From JADGNZ01 sp963719365 (GTDB lineage Bacteria > Acidobacteriota > Thermoanaerobaculia > Gp7-AA8): a DNA stretch of 64,000 nt. The notes beneath the pieces were generated by a model that did not search any database, was not told the origin of the DNA, and worked only from the letters and a program-made list of their open reading frames with translations. This document shows positions 16,621 to 25,933 of this stretch, in pieces. The stretch spans positions 5,146,001 to 5,210,000 of the forward strand of contig OY970380.1 in the NCBI GenBank assembly GCA_963719365.1, in the 5' to 3' direction. The position numbers were made by a program, and so were the translations under genes. Each line of letters opens with the position of its first letter. The first letter of the stretch is position 1.

Positions 16621-18969
16621 TCACCGCTTCAGCAGCGCCAGTTCGCGCTTGCCCATCGCCGAAAACTTTTCCGCCTTCGCGGCGTCGCCTTGCTGCGCGT
16701 ACAGCTTGCTGACGATTCCGTAGAACGAGCCGATGTCGCGATGCTCTTCGCGGTTGGTGGGATCGCGTTGGATGAGTTGCGTGTGGATGGCGTTGGCCGC
16801 ATCGATCGCGGCCGCGGTCTCGGGCCAGCGCTGGAGGTGGGCGTTGGCGCGGGCGAGTTGCGTGTAGGCGAAGGCGAGATCGTGTTGCGCTTCGATGTTG
16901 TCGGCGTCCGCGGCGGCCAGCTCGCGAAGGACGCTGACCGCGCGCGTCGTTCCGGCCAGCGCTCCGGCGCCGTCGCCGATCGAATTCTGCAACGTCGCGG
17001 TCATCACGAGCTGGTCGGCGAGATTGCGCTTGGCGACGGCGTCATGCGGATCGAGCGCGGCCCGTTCGATCAATGCTTCTTCCGCGGCGCGGTGATGTTG
17101 CAGCGCGCGCGTCGGATCGTGCTCGAAAGCACCGGTGAAGTAGGCGCCGAGGCGTTGGTGAACGCGGCCGGTTTCGGTCAGAAGATCTTTGCGATTCGCG
17201 GCGCTGGATCGTACGTCGCCGAGGATGCGCGCCGCGTTTTCGTAAGCTGGGCGTACCTTCTTCTGATCGATGACGCCTTGATAGCGCGAGTCGGCGATGG
17301 CCACCCACGTGCGTGCCAGCGCGAGGTCGCCGGCGGCGCCGCGATTGGGAATCGATTCGCGAATCCTGCGCGCCGTTTCGTGGTGCGCCAGAGCACTGCG
17401 CCAATGCAACGCGCGCTGCTCGATCCAGCCCGTGCGGTCGTGCAGGTCGGCGATCAGCGTGAGTGCCGCGGTGTCGCGCGGCTGCCGCGCGCGCACATCT
17501 TCGACGATCGTCAGCGCCTTGCGATAACTGACCAGCGCGCCGGCGGTGTCGCCGAGGTTGGCGCTGTACGGCATGCCTTGAACGTCGCCGACGCGCTCGT
17601 ACGCACCCGCGAGCTCCATCTCCAGCGGGATGTTGCGCGCCGATTCGGACGCGAGCGCGTCGAGATAGCCGAGCGCGTGGCGAACGAGAAGATGGCGCGC
17701 CGCGGTTGAGCCGGGGAGCTTGGCGATGGCGTCGTGAAGATCGAAAACGACGGCATGCGCCAGCGAGCGCACCTGCTCGAACCTCCGCTCGGCGATGCGC
17801 TTCTGCTGCACGACGGCGAGAAACGCGACGATGGCCACGACGACCGCGATCGCCGCCGCGGCGACGAAGAGCTTGTTGCGCCGCACAAACTTGGCGGTGC
17901 GGTAACTGACCGACGCGCCGCGCGCGGCCACAGGATGACCGTCGAGATGGCGGCGCACATCGTCGGACAATTTATCGACCGAGGCGTAGCGGCGATCGGG
18001 ATCGGGATCGAGAGCGACGAGAAGGATGCGATCGAGATCGCCGCGCAGCGCCCGCAGATCGGAAACGCTGCTCGCGCGCGGCGGCTCGGTTTCGGACGTC
18101 CGTTGCTTGCCCGCGAACGCGCGAACTCCGGTGAGCAGCTCGAAAAGAAGCAGGCCGAGGGAGTAGACGTCGGTCGCCGTCGTGACGAGCTTTCCGCTGA
18201 GCTGCTCGGGACTGGCGTACTCGGGCGTCATCGGTCCAGTTCGCGTTTGCGTGCTCTGCGCCGAGGTGAGCTTGGCGATGCCGAAGTCGAGGAGCTTGGG
18301 GATGCCATCCGCGGTGACGAGCACATTCGCCGGCTTGATGTCGCGATGAATGACGAGGCTGCGGTGCGCATACTGAACCGCATCGCACAACTGCAGAAAG
18401 AGCCGCAGCCGCGATTCGATCGACAGCGCGTGCTCGCGGCAGTAGGCGTCGATCGGTGTTCCTTCGACATACTCCATGACGAGGTAGGGCACGCCGCCGG
18501 ATGTCGTGCCGCCGTCGAGCAGCCGCGCGATGTTGGGATGCTCGAGTGCGGCAAGGATCTGGCGCTCCTGCCGGAACCGCTGCAACATCGCATCGCTCCC
18601 CGTTCCCCGGCGCACGAGCTTGATCGCCACGCGCTGCTCGAATTCGTCGTCCTCGCGCGCGGCCAGAAGCACGGTGCCCATGCCGCCGAAACCGAGTTGG
18701 CGGACGACGCGGTAAGGGCCGATGCGCACGCGATCCCACTTGTCGTCGGCGGTATCGACGAGCTCCCAAACGGAGTGTTCGAGGAACTCGCCCGCCTCCT
18801 CATGTTGCCCGAGCAGCCTCTCCACCTCGGCGCGCAAAACCGGATCGGCTTCGTTGTCGAGCAGGGCACGACGTTCGTCTGCCGGCAATTCGATCAGCGC
18901 ATGGAAGAGCGTTCGGACGCGCTCCCAAAAACTTGTGTCGGTCGGAACGGCGCTCGGATCGGCAGTCAT
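16621..18969 (-). CDS. Membrane-bound Ser/Thr protein kinase with TPR-like sensor region
   Basis: 782 residues from ATG 18969, which overlaps the ECF sigma stop by 4 bp (ATGA). The Hanks-type kinase domain spans ~85-345: glycine loop LGFGGMGTV (92-100), catalytic Lys117 (VAIK), HRDIKPAN (208-215), DFG (228-230) and TPEYASPEQ (248-256). A single membrane helix lies at ~367-388. The C-terminal ~390 residues are helical with TPR-like units and probably sit in the periplasm. A 60-residue N-terminal helical segment precedes the kinase. Coupled ECF-sigma/kinase gene pairs of this layout are characteristic of Acidobacteria and Planctomycetes; the kinase may phosphorylate the sigma factor. Confidence 0.92.
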   Translation of the reverse strand: MTADPSAVPTDTSFWERVRTLFHALIELPADERRALLDNEADPVLRAEVERLLGQHEEAGEFLEHSVWELVDTADDKWDRVRIGPYRVVRQLGFGGMGTVLLAAREDDEFEQRVAIKLVRRGTGSDAMLQRFRQERQILAALEHPNIARLLDGGTTSGGVPYLVMEYVEGTPIDAYCREHALSIESRLRLFLQLCDAVQYAHRSLVIHRDIKPANVLVTADGIPKLLDFGIAKLTSAQSTQTRTGPMTPEYASPEQLSGKLVTTATDVYSLGLLLFELLTGVRAFAGKQRTSETEPPRASSVSDLRALRGDLDRILLVALDPDPDRRYASVDKLSDDVRRHLDGHPVAARGASVSYRTAKFVRRNKLFVAAAAIAVVVAIVAFLAVVQQKRIAERRFEQVRSLAHAVVFDLHDAIAKLPGSTAARHLLVRHALGYLDALASESARNIPLEMELAGAYERVGDVQGMPYSANLGDTAGALVSYRKALTIVEDVRARQPRDTAALTLIADLHDRTGWIEQRALHWRSALAHHETARRIRESIPNRGAAGDLALARTWVAIADSRYQGVIDQKKVRPAYENAARILGDVRSSAANRKDLLTETGRVHQRLGAYFTGAFEHDPTRALQHHRAAEEALIERAALDPHDAVAKRNLADQLVMTATLQNSIGDGAGALAGTTRAVSVLRELAAADADNIEAQHDLAFAYTQLARANAHLQRWPETAAAIDAANAIHTQLIQRDPTNREEHRDIGSFYGIVSKLYAQQGDAAKAEKFSAMGKRELALLKR

Positions 18970-19520
18970 GAAGCGCTCATCGCGCCTCGCAACCAGGCGC
19001 GCGCCATCGTCCACTCGCGGCTCACGGTGGCCGCCGAAATGCCCATCGCCAACGCGGTTTCGTCGAGCGTCAGTCCGCCGTAGAAACGGAGCTCGACGAT
19101 GCGCGCCTGATCGGGAAAGATCGCCGCGAGACGATCGAGTGCGACGTCGAGCGCAACGATGTCGAAGTCCTGCTCGTTGCAGACATCGACCGCGAAGTCG
19201 ATCGCCAGCGGCGCCTTTCCGCCGCCGCGCTTGTCGCTCCCGCGCCGCCGGGCATGATCGACGAGGATGCGCCGCATGACGGTGGCCGCGACAGCGAAGA
19301 AGTGGATGCGGTCGCGAAACGCCACCTGCCGCTGATCCGCAAATCGAACATACAACTCGTGCACGAGCGCCGTCGGCTGCAGCGTGTGCCCCTCGCGTTC
19401 GCGCCCGAAGTGACGCTCGGCGATGGCGTGGAGCGGATCGTAGACCAGCCGCATGAGCCGGTCGCGCGCCTCCGGCTCGCCGGCATTCCATTCCTGCAAG
19501 AGCTGGGTGACTTCGGACAT
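18966..19520 (-). CDS. ECF-type sigma factor paired with Ser/Thr kinase
   Basis: 184 residues from the ATG at 19520. Longer in-frame starts run into a palindromic repeat and are rejected. Sigma region 2 (residues ~1-85) includes EARDRLMRLVYDPLHAIAER and TALVHELYVRFADQRQ, with FFAVAATVMRRILVDHARRR. Region 4 (~125-180) includes FPDQARIVELRFYGGLTLDE and ALAMGISAATVSREWTMARA. This is the TIGR02999-type ECF group usually linked to Ser/Thr kinases, not to membrane anti-sigma factors. The 4-bp overlap with the kinase start indicates coupled translation. Confidence 0.92.
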   Translation of the reverse strand: MSEVTQLLQEWNAGEPEARDRLMRLVYDPLHAIAERHFGREREGHTLQPTALVHELYVRFADQRQVAFRDRIHFFAVAATVMRRILVDHARRRGSDKRGGGKAPLAIDFAVDVCNEQDFDIVALDVALDRLAAIFPDQARIVELRFYGGLTLDETALAMGISAATVSREWTMARAWLRGAMSAS

Positions 19521-19550
19521 GGGGACTCGTGAATTGTAACCGCGTGCGCC

Positions 19551-19672
19551 GGCCTGGCGGCCGGCGCGTTGTCGGTTGGTTGCGCTTCGCGCGTCACTCG
19601 CTCCGCGCGAGGTGGTGACAACGCGCCGAAGGCGCAACCAACCGACAACCGACAACGCGGCGGCCGCCAGGC
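19551..19672. repeat. Inverted repeat with ~40-bp arms (GTTGTCGGTTG type)
   Basis: Left arm 19551-19590 (GGCCTGGCGGCCGGCGCGTT, GTCGGTTGGTTGCGC) and right arm 19625-19672 (GGCGCAACCAACCGACAACC, GCGGCCGCCAGGCC) are complementary except that the right arm has one extra CGACAAC heptamer. The repeat sits between the ECF sigma gene and the DUF11 gene, which are divergent. The heptamer expansion within one arm suggests growth by slippage. Confidence 0.9.
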
Positions 19673-19740
19673 CGCCGCAATCATTTGAGGGAGTTTCCCC
19701 TCCGTTTGCGCGACCTATCAACAGAGGAGCTTCCATCCCA

Positions 19741-22650
19741 ATGATCGTCCGCCGCGCTCTGCTCGTGTTGTGTCTCGGATTTCTCCCGCTCTCCGCCTTT
19801 GCCGTTGTTGGTGCCGACGTCGGTATCACCGCGACCGACTCGCCTGACCCGGTCGCGCCCGACGGCAACATTACGTACACCGTCCACGTGACGAACGCGG
19901 GCCCGAGCACGGCGACGACCGCGCACATGAATCTCGTCAACAACGGCTCGATGTTGTTTCAGTCGATCGTCGTTCCGGCAGGTTGGAACTGTGGCTCGAT
20001 TCCGGTGGGGTATGGCGGGTCGTTCACTTGTACGGCGGCGACGCTGGCGTCGGGATCGGACGATGTCTTCACGATCGTGATGAATGCGCCGATCGCGACG
20101 CAGGGCGTCCTCGATCACACCATCAACCAGCTCTTCGGTGTCAACGCAACGGAATCGGATCCGAACAGCGGCAACAACAACGTCACCGTCGCTACCTCGT
20201 ATGTGGCGCCGCACGTCGACATGGCTACGACGGGGTCTGACGCGCCCGATCCGGTCTTTCCCGACGGCAACATTACCTACACGGTCAATGTCACCAACAA
20301 CGGGCCCGATGTCGCGTCGAGCGCGAATTTCAACGTGGTCCTCAACAACACGCTGCGTTACCAATCGATCACCGTTCCGGCGGGATGGTCATGTCCGGCG
20401 CTTGCAGTGGGCTACGGCGCATCGTTCACCTGTACCGCGACGAACCTCGCTGTATCGACGTCGACGTTCACGGTCGTGCTCAATGCTGGCGTGGCGCAGT
20501 TCGGCGTCACCAATCAGACGATCAACCAACTCTTCGGCTCCAACAGCCCCTGGTTCGATCCGAATCATGCGAACGACAACGTGACCGTGTCGACTTCGTA
20601 CGTTGCGCCGCACACCGACATGCAGATCACGGCGAGCGACTCGCCTGATCCGGTCGCGCCAGACGGCAACATCACCTACACCGTTACCGTCACCAATGCT
20701 GGAGTGGATGCCGCGCAGAACGCGACGATGAACGTCGTTCTGAACAACACGTTGCGCTACCAGTCGATCACCGTGCCGGCAGGATGGTCGTGTCCATCGC
20801 TGGCGGCCGGCCATGGTGCCTCGTTCACCTGCACCGCGGCGACGTTTGCCGCGTCCGTATCGTCGGTCTTCACGGTCGTGCTCAATGCCGGGTCGGCCCA
20901 ATTCGGCGCCCTTTCCCAGACGATCAATGAGGTGTTCAGCACCGGCAACGACTGGTTTGATACGAACAACGCCAACAACACCGTGACCGTCTCGACGCTC
21001 TACCAGACGCCGAGCGTCGATGTCAGCGTGACCGCCAGCGATTCGCCCGATCCGGTCAGTCCCGATGGCAACATCACCTACACAATCGCCGTGACGAACG
21101 GGGGACCTGACACCGGAACCTCGGTCAATCTCAACGTTCCGCTGAACAACACACTGCTGTTCCAGTCGATCACAACACCTGCCGGATGGAACTGCGCGAC
21201 GCCTCCGGTCAATGGCGGGACCTCGTTCACCTGCACCGCGGCGACGATGGCCGCATCGAGCACCGCCAACTTCACGCTCGTGCTGAAAGCGGCACTATCG
21301 CAGTTCGGCAATTCCAACCAGACGATCAATCAGACCTTCGTCGTGAGCACGCCCGCGGCCGATCCGAACAACGCCAACAACACCGTGATCGTTTCGACCT
21401 CCTACGTTGTCCCGACCGCGAACCTCGCCGTCACCAACAGCGACGCGCCCGACCCCGTCAACTCCGGCGCGACGATCACTTACACGCAGACGCTGACAAA
21501 CAACGGCCCGGACGCCGCCGCCAACGCGAAGATCGTCGAGAGCATCGGATCAGGCGCGACGTTCCAGTCTGTCGTCGCACCGGCCGGTTTCAGTTGCACG
21601 ACGCCCGCAATCGGCGGCACCGGCACCATCACCTGCACGATCGCGTCGCTGGCCAACGGCGGCAACGCCTCGTTCACGGTCGTCGTGAACGTCGCCGCGG
21701 TCTCCGGTGTCATCACGAATACGGTCTCGGGCAGCAGCGACGCGTTCGACAACGCGCTTGCCAACAACGCCGCTGTTGCGACGACGACCATCACGCCGCC
21801 GCCCAGCGCCGACCTTGGCATCACGAAGTCGACACCGACGACGACTGCGGCACCCGGCGCGGCCGTGACGTACACGATCGTCGTCACGAATCACGGCCCC
21901 GATGCTGCCACCTCGGTGACGATGACCGACACGCTGCCGGCGACACTGAAATTCGCGTCGATCACCACGCCTGCCGGTTTCAATTGCACGACGCCCGCGA
22001 TCGGCGCGACGGGAACGATCACCTGCACTTCTGCCTTGCTCGCCAACGGCGCCTCGGCTACCTTCACACTCGGCGTGACTTCGGCCTCGAACGCCAGCGG
22101 ATCGATCGGGAACACGGCCTCAGTCTCCGGCACGCCAACCGATCCGTCGTCTGCCAACAATGGCGCAACCGCCACCTACATCTCCGGATCCGCCAACCTC
22201 GGGCTCGGCGGCACGTCCGCCCGCAACGGCGGAACGGTCTCCTACGTCTTCACCGTGACCAACAGCGGCCCTGACGGCGCGTCGAACGTGGTCTTCACCG
22301 ATACGCTCCCGTCGTCGCTCCTCTTCGGATCGATTACCGCTCCCGGCTGGAACTGCACGACGCCGCCCGCCGGAACGACAGGCACAATCACCTGCACCGC
22401 CGCATCGCTCGGCACCGGCGGCACCGGAACGATCACGATCCTGACGACCGTCGCCCCCGGCACGACCGGCACAATCAACAACGGCGGCAGCGTAACAAGC
22501 GCCACGTCCGATCCAAACCCAGGCAACAGCAGCGTAACTGCACCACCGGTTGTTGCCCTGCCGACTGATGTACCGGCACTCTCAACATGGGCGTTGATGC
22601 TGTTGGCCGCAATCCTCGGCCTTGCAGCGTTGAAGGCAATTCACAATTGA
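19741..22650 (+). CDS. Secreted DUF11-repeat surface protein with IPTL-CTERM-like sorting tail
   Basis: 969 residues from ATG 19741 (AGAGGAG upstream). The first ~21 residues are a signal peptide. About nine ~110-residue DUF11 repeats follow, each opening with a block like DSPDPVAPDGNITYTVTVTN and closing with DPNNANNTVTVST. The first four or five repeats are much more alike than the later three, suggesting recent internal duplication. The C-terminus reads VPALSTWALMLLAAILGLAA then KAIHN, an IPTL/PEP-CTERM-like sorting signal (motif, hydrophobic helix), but the basic cluster is weak. The TGA stop lies inside a CAATTGA repeat that continues downstream. Likely an outer-surface adhesin or stalk. 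Confidence 0.9.
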   Translation: MIVRRALLVLCLGFLPLSAFAVVGADVGITATDSPDPVAPDGNITYTVHVTNAGPSTATTAHMNLVNNGSMLFQSIVVPAGWNCGSIPVGYGGSFTCTAATLASGSDDVFTIVMNAPIATQGVLDHTINQLFGVNATESDPNSGNNNVTVATSYVAPHVDMATTGSDAPDPVFPDGNITYTVNVTNNGPDVASSANFNVVLNNTLRYQSITVPAGWSCPALAVGYGASFTCTATNLAVSTSTFTVVLNAGVAQFGVTNQTINQLFGSNSPWFDPNHANDNVTVSTSYVAPHTDMQITASDSPDPVAPDGNITYTVTVTNAGVDAAQNATMNVVLNNTLRYQSITVPAGWSCPSLAAGHGASFTCTAATFAASVSSVFTVVLNAGSAQFGALSQTINEVFSTGNDWFDTNNANNTVTVSTLYQTPSVDVSVTASDSPDPVSPDGNITYTIAVTNGGPDTGTSVNLNVPLNNTLLFQSITTPAGWNCATPPVNGGTSFTCTAATMAASSTANFTLVLKAALSQFGNSNQTINQTFVVSTPAADPNNANNTVIVSTSYVVPTANLAVTNSDAPDPVNSGATITYTQTLTNNGPDAAANAKIVESIGSGATFQSVVAPAGFSCTTPAIGGTGTITCTIASLANGGNASFTVVVNVAAVSGVITNTVSGSSDAFDNALANNAAVATTTITPPPSADLGITKSTPTTTAAPGAAVTYTIVVTNHGPDAATSVTMTDTLPATLKFASITTPAGFNCTTPAIGATGTITCTSALLANGASATFTLGVTSASNASGSIGNTASVSGTPTDPSSANNGATATYISGSANLGLGGTSARNGGTVSYVFTVTNSGPDGASNVVFTDTLPSSLLFGSITAPGWNCTTPPAGTTGTITCTAASLGTGGTGTITILTTVAPGTTGTINNGGSVTSATSDPNPGNSSVTAPPVVALPTDVPALSTWALMLLAAILGLAALKAIHN

Positions 22651-22990
22651 CGATGGACGGCTCCAATTGACAATGGACAATTGATAACGAAAGCGAAGGC
22701 CAATTGACAATTGCCAATGACAATTGAAAACCAAGGCGACGAAAGATCAATCGCCGGTCAGATCTATCCAAAACAGGTCACCCTGGAAGGGTGAATGAGG
22801 GTAGCCGGTGGCCGCGCCGGAGGTGCTGCCACCGGGAACAGTCGTGGCAAAGCAGCACCCTGGTGGGGTGCGTGAAGAACCACGAGATCGATTGCCAATG
22901 AAGAATTGACAATTATAAACAGCGGAGGCTAAATCCAACGAGCGGAGTGACATTGGTTCTCTTTGTCAATTGTCAATTATCAATTGTGAT
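22648..22990. repeat. CAATTGAC short tandem repeats flanking a GC-rich palindromic block
   Basis: This ~320-bp gene-free gap holds degenerate CAATTGACAATGGACAATTG-type tandems at its left end (22648-22725) and right end (22900-22990), in opposite orientation, around a block (about 22779-22882) with ACCCTGGAAGGGTG and ACCCTGGTGGGGTG elements and a GGTGGC/GCCACC stem. The left tandem supplies the TGA of the DUF11 gene and the right one supplies the TGA of the convergent PqqB-like gene. Confidence 0.85.
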
Positions 22991-23869
22991 TCGCTCTCCG
23001 TCTCGAGCGACAACGACTCCCGACTTGCTCCCGCGAAGCAGCGGATTCGATTGGTTCAGATGAATGAACCGCACTTTTGCAAGCAATGGCGACCCTGCGA
23101 GACGTGACAGTGTCTCCGTCATGAGCGGATGCGGGATCTCGCGCAGATCGCGTCCGGGTAATTCGCTGGCGTCATAGAACGTGCCGTCGATGTACGCGAC
23201 ATCGACGCGCGCGAGGATCGATTCGAGTGTCGTCGTCCAGCGCTCCCACTTGTCGATGTCCGGCAGCCATAAGATCGAGCGCGATGGGCCGCGCACAATG
23301 AAACCGACTGTCTCGGAGTACTCATCGCGATGCGGTACACGGATCGGTGTCACGTGGATCCGTTCATTCAGCGCCACTTCCACGCCATCCTCGATCGGCG
23401 TGATCTCGATGTTGTGCAGTGTTACGAGCTGATCCCACGGACCGTTGTGCGTGAGGAACTCGCGCATCCTCGGCATCGCATAAACGCGCACCGAATGCGC
23501 GCCGAGAACTTCGCGGCCGAGTTGGGTGAGGCCGAGGTAGTGACCGATGTGAGCGTGGGTAAGGAGGATGCCGTCGAGAAGCGGCGAACTCTCCGCACGC
23601 GGCGCGGCTTCATCGAGCGTCCGCAGTTGCGATCCGAAATCAGGCGTCGCGTCGATGATCCAGCGCTGATGCGACTGCGGATCGACGATCGCCAGAGACG
23701 CCACGCGCTGCCGCAACTTCGGATTACGCCACGCCGCGATGCAGTCGGGGCGATTGCATCCCGCTTGCGGATACCCGCCATCCTGCGCGATGCCGAGGAC
23801 CATGGCGAATGGCGCTGTCGCGGGCGGAGGCGCGGTGGCGCAGGCGGTGAGGAGGATTAGAAGCAACAC
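22973..23869 (-). CDS. PqqB-like metallo-beta-lactamase-fold lipoprotein
   Basis: 298 residues from a GTG at 23869. An upstream in-frame ATG would translate a palindromic repeat and is rejected. The short start gives MLLLILLTAC, a clean lipobox (Cys10). The mature protein resembles PqqB: AMVLGIAQDGGYPQAGCNRP, a metal-binding segment LLTHAHIGHYLGL, and VGFIVRGPSRSILWLPDID near the middle. PqqB itself is cytoplasmic and takes part in pyrroloquinoline quinone synthesis; a lipidated relative with an intact HAHxGH suggests an extracytoplasmic hydrolase with another substrate. No other pqq gene is nearby. The stop codon comes from the adjoining CAATTGA repeat. Confidence 0.85.
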   Translation of the reverse strand: MLLLILLTACATAPPPATAPFAMVLGIAQDGGYPQAGCNRPDCIAAWRNPKLRQRVASLAIVDPQSHQRWIIDATPDFGSQLRTLDEAAPRAESSPLLDGILLTHAHIGHYLGLTQLGREVLGAHSVRVYAMPRMREFLTHNGPWDQLVTLHNIEITPIEDGVEVALNERIHVTPIRVPHRDEYSETVGFIVRGPSRSILWLPDIDKWERWTTTLESILARVDVAYIDGTFYDASELPGRDLREIPHPLMTETLSRLAGSPLLAKVRFIHLNQSNPLLRGSKSGVVVARDGERITIDN

Positions 23870-23870
23870 C

Positions 23871-23964
23871 TTGATCCGCAGATGTCGCAGATAAACGCAG
23901 AAGGGGAACGAGGCGTTCGGCTGATTCGTCTTATCTGTGTCCCTCTGCGACATCTGCGGATCAA
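23871..23964. repeat. Palindromic CGCAGAT-type repeat, copy 2
   Basis: Outer arms TTGATCCGCAGATGTCGCAG and CTGCGACATCTGCGGATCAA are perfect complements. The element fills almost the whole divergent gap between the PqqB-like gene (start 23869) and the TPR gene (start 23985), so it must overlap their promoters. Copy 1 is at 2051-2118. Confidence 0.9.
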
Positions 23965-23984
23965 CAAGTCCTATCATTCCAATC

Positions 23985-25551
23985 ATGCGCATCATTCTCC
24001 TCGCCTTCCTCTTCGCCGCCAACGCGTATGCCCAGAACGACGCCGGCGAGGTCGCCTTCGCAAACTCGGGCGCGGCCGAGGCGCAAGCGCCGTTTCTGCG
24101 CGGTCTGGCGCTGCTCCACGACTTCGAGTACGAATCGGCGGCGCAGGCATTCCGGAAAGCGCAAACGATCGAGCCCTCTTTCGCGATGGCCTATTGGGGC
24201 GAGGCGATGACGTACACGCATCCGGTCTGGTTTCAGCAGGACGCCGATGCCGCTCGCGCGGTGCTGAAGAAACTCGGCGCAACGCCGGCCGATCGTTTGG
24301 CAAAAGCGAAGACGGAGCGCGAGCGCGACTACCTTCGCGCGGTCGAAGTTCTTTACGGCGACGGCACGAAAGACGAGCGCGATTTCAAGTACGCGGATGC
24401 GATGCGCGTCGTGCACGAACGCTATCCCGACGACGTCGACGCTACCGCCTTCTACGCTCTCGCCCTCCTCGGCACTTCCCATCAGGGCCGCGATTTCCCC
24501 ACCTACATGCGCGCGGCGGCGTTGCTCGAAGAAGTTCTGCCGGCGCATCCGCAGCATCCCGGCGTGCTGCACTACCTCATCCACTGCTACGACGATCCGA
24601 TCCACGCGCCCCTCGGGTTGCGCGCCGCGCGCCGCTACGGACTCGTCGCGCCCGGACGCCGGCCACGCGCTGCACATGACGTCGCACATTTTCATCGCCA
24701 TGGGCATGTGGGACGACGTCATCGACGCCAATCGCCGCGCCATCGACGTCGTCAACAAGCAACGCGCCGCGCGCTCGAAACCACCTGTCGCCTGCGGTCA
24801 CTATCCGCTCTGGCTTCACTATGCCTATTTGCAGAAACGGGATTTCGACGAGGCGCGCACGGCTCTCGATGCCTGCCGCGAATCGGCGTTCGATCCGAAG
24901 TTCGAAACAGCCGGTCCGATGGATTCCGCCGCCGGACGGATCGAATCGTTTGCCGACATGCGCGCGCACCAGATCGCCAGCCGGGGCTTGCTGACAGCGG
25001 CCGATAACGTGGCAATTCCCGATGGTCCCGAATTCGCGAACGCCCGCTTCCTTGTTGCTTATGGCGATGTGGTGGCGTCAGCGTCGCACAGTGATTCTGC
25101 CGCGCTGAAAGCCGCAGTTGCGCGATTGCACGCATTGCAGCAAGCAGCATTGCAAAGCGTCGAGCATCAGCACTCGATGAACGCCATGAATCCGACGTTC
25201 CGCATCCGCGCCGAGGTGATGGTGCAACAGGCGGACGCGCTGCAACTCGCCGCGGAGGGGAAACGCTCCGAGGCAATCGAGATTCTGCAAAAAGCCGCGG
25301 CGGCGGAGACATCGATGCCATTCGAGTTCGGCCCTCCCGTCGTCGAAAAGCCAACCTACGAGCTCCTCGGCGACGAGCTGCTCGCCGCCGGACGCGCCTC
25401 CGAGGCCGCGAGTGCGTATCGATCGGCGCTGGAACGAACGCCGGGACGGGCGACGAGTGTGGATGGACTGGCGAAAGCGCAGAAGACGCCCGACGGACCG
25501 AAAGTGCTTTCCGATCTTCGGGTTCTTACGAGCTCCCCGCCATCCCCGTGA
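23985..25551 (+). pseudogene. Exported TPR-repeat protein gene with a +1 frameshift
   Basis: Start ATG 23985 gives a signal peptide (MRIILLAFLFAANAYAQ) and a TPR protein similar to the one at 444-2042 (AMAYWGEAMTYTHPVW, HYLIHCYDDP). At 24651-24655 (CCCGG) one extra base shifts the frame. The first frame continues as Arg-rich nonsense to a stop at 25007, while the homologous sequence (DAGHALHMTSHIFIAMGMW) resumes in the next frame and runs to the TGA at 25549-25551. Joined, the product would be about 521 residues, close to its paralogue's 532. Either a recently inactivated gene or an assembly/base-call error; the rest of both halves is undamaged. Confidence 0.85.
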
Positions 25552-25562
25552 ATGAGCCAATA

Positions 25563-25580
25563 ACCCCGCGGTCGCGGGGT
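25563..25580. terminator. GC-rich hairpin after the TPR gene
   Basis: ACCCCGCG and CGCGGGGT pair around a GT loop 12 bp after the stop codon at 25551, followed by CATTT. A plausible terminator, although the T-run is short. Confidence 0.5.
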
Positions 25581-25638
25581 CATTTCGCGCCGCTAACCCA
25601 TCCGGTATTTCTCCACGTTTCTTCAGCGACTCCCTCCC

Positions 25639-25841
25639 ATCGAGCGCCTTCTCCCCCCGTGCTTTTCGGGGGGAGAAGGTGGCGAAGCCGGATGAGGGGG
25701 CTTCAAACCTCGCCAGAACGTTGCCGAACAGGAGTACTTCACGCAAGCCCGAACTTCAGGACAGTCGATTGCGCGACACCCCTCATCCGCCTTCGGCACC
25801 TTCTCCCCTCGAAGAAGCCCGAGGGGAGAAGGCGCTCGATG
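25639..25841. repeat. 203-bp MITE-like palindrome of the GAGCGCCTTCTCCCC family
   Basis: Left end 25639-25700 and right end 25778-25841 are inverted copies of each other (CATCGAGCGCCTTCTCCCC ... GGATGAGGGG versus CCCCTCATCC ... GGGGAGAAGGCGCTCGATG), and each end contains its own hairpin. Between them lie ~80 bp with no recognisable gene. Single-end copies occur at 43254-43304 and 57221-57275. Together with 25581-25638 and 25842-25933, where I see nothing else, this fills the 380-bp gap before the next gene. Confidence 0.9.
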
Positions 25842-25933
25842 TTCGTGCATCGCGTAATGAGACGAGCCAAGGGTGTAGCGTGAGTGCTGACTCGGCCACA
25901 TCCGTCGCGCGAATCGAATTACCATTCCGCTCG

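Noticed and set aside
19521..19943. Longer start for the ECF sigma gene beyond 19520
   Set aside because: The extension crosses the inverted repeat at 19551-19672 and the DUF11 signal-peptide region on the other strand; Met at 19520 gives the normal sigma length.
22779..22882. The GC-rich block with several stems as a riboswitch or structured RNA
   Set aside because: It lies between two convergent genes downstream of both, matches no riboswitch core that I recognise, and looks like palindromic repeat DNA.
22973..23869. Naming the MBL-fold gene pqqB and proposing a PQQ pathway
   Set aside because: Only family-level similarity is visible, the protein is a predicted lipoprotein, and no pqqA, C, D or E gene is present.
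23870..24022. Longer start for the PqqB-like gene at 24022
   Set aside because: The extra 51 residues are the translation of the CGCAGAT palindrome and of antisense to the TPR start; the GTG at 23869 gives a proper lipobox.
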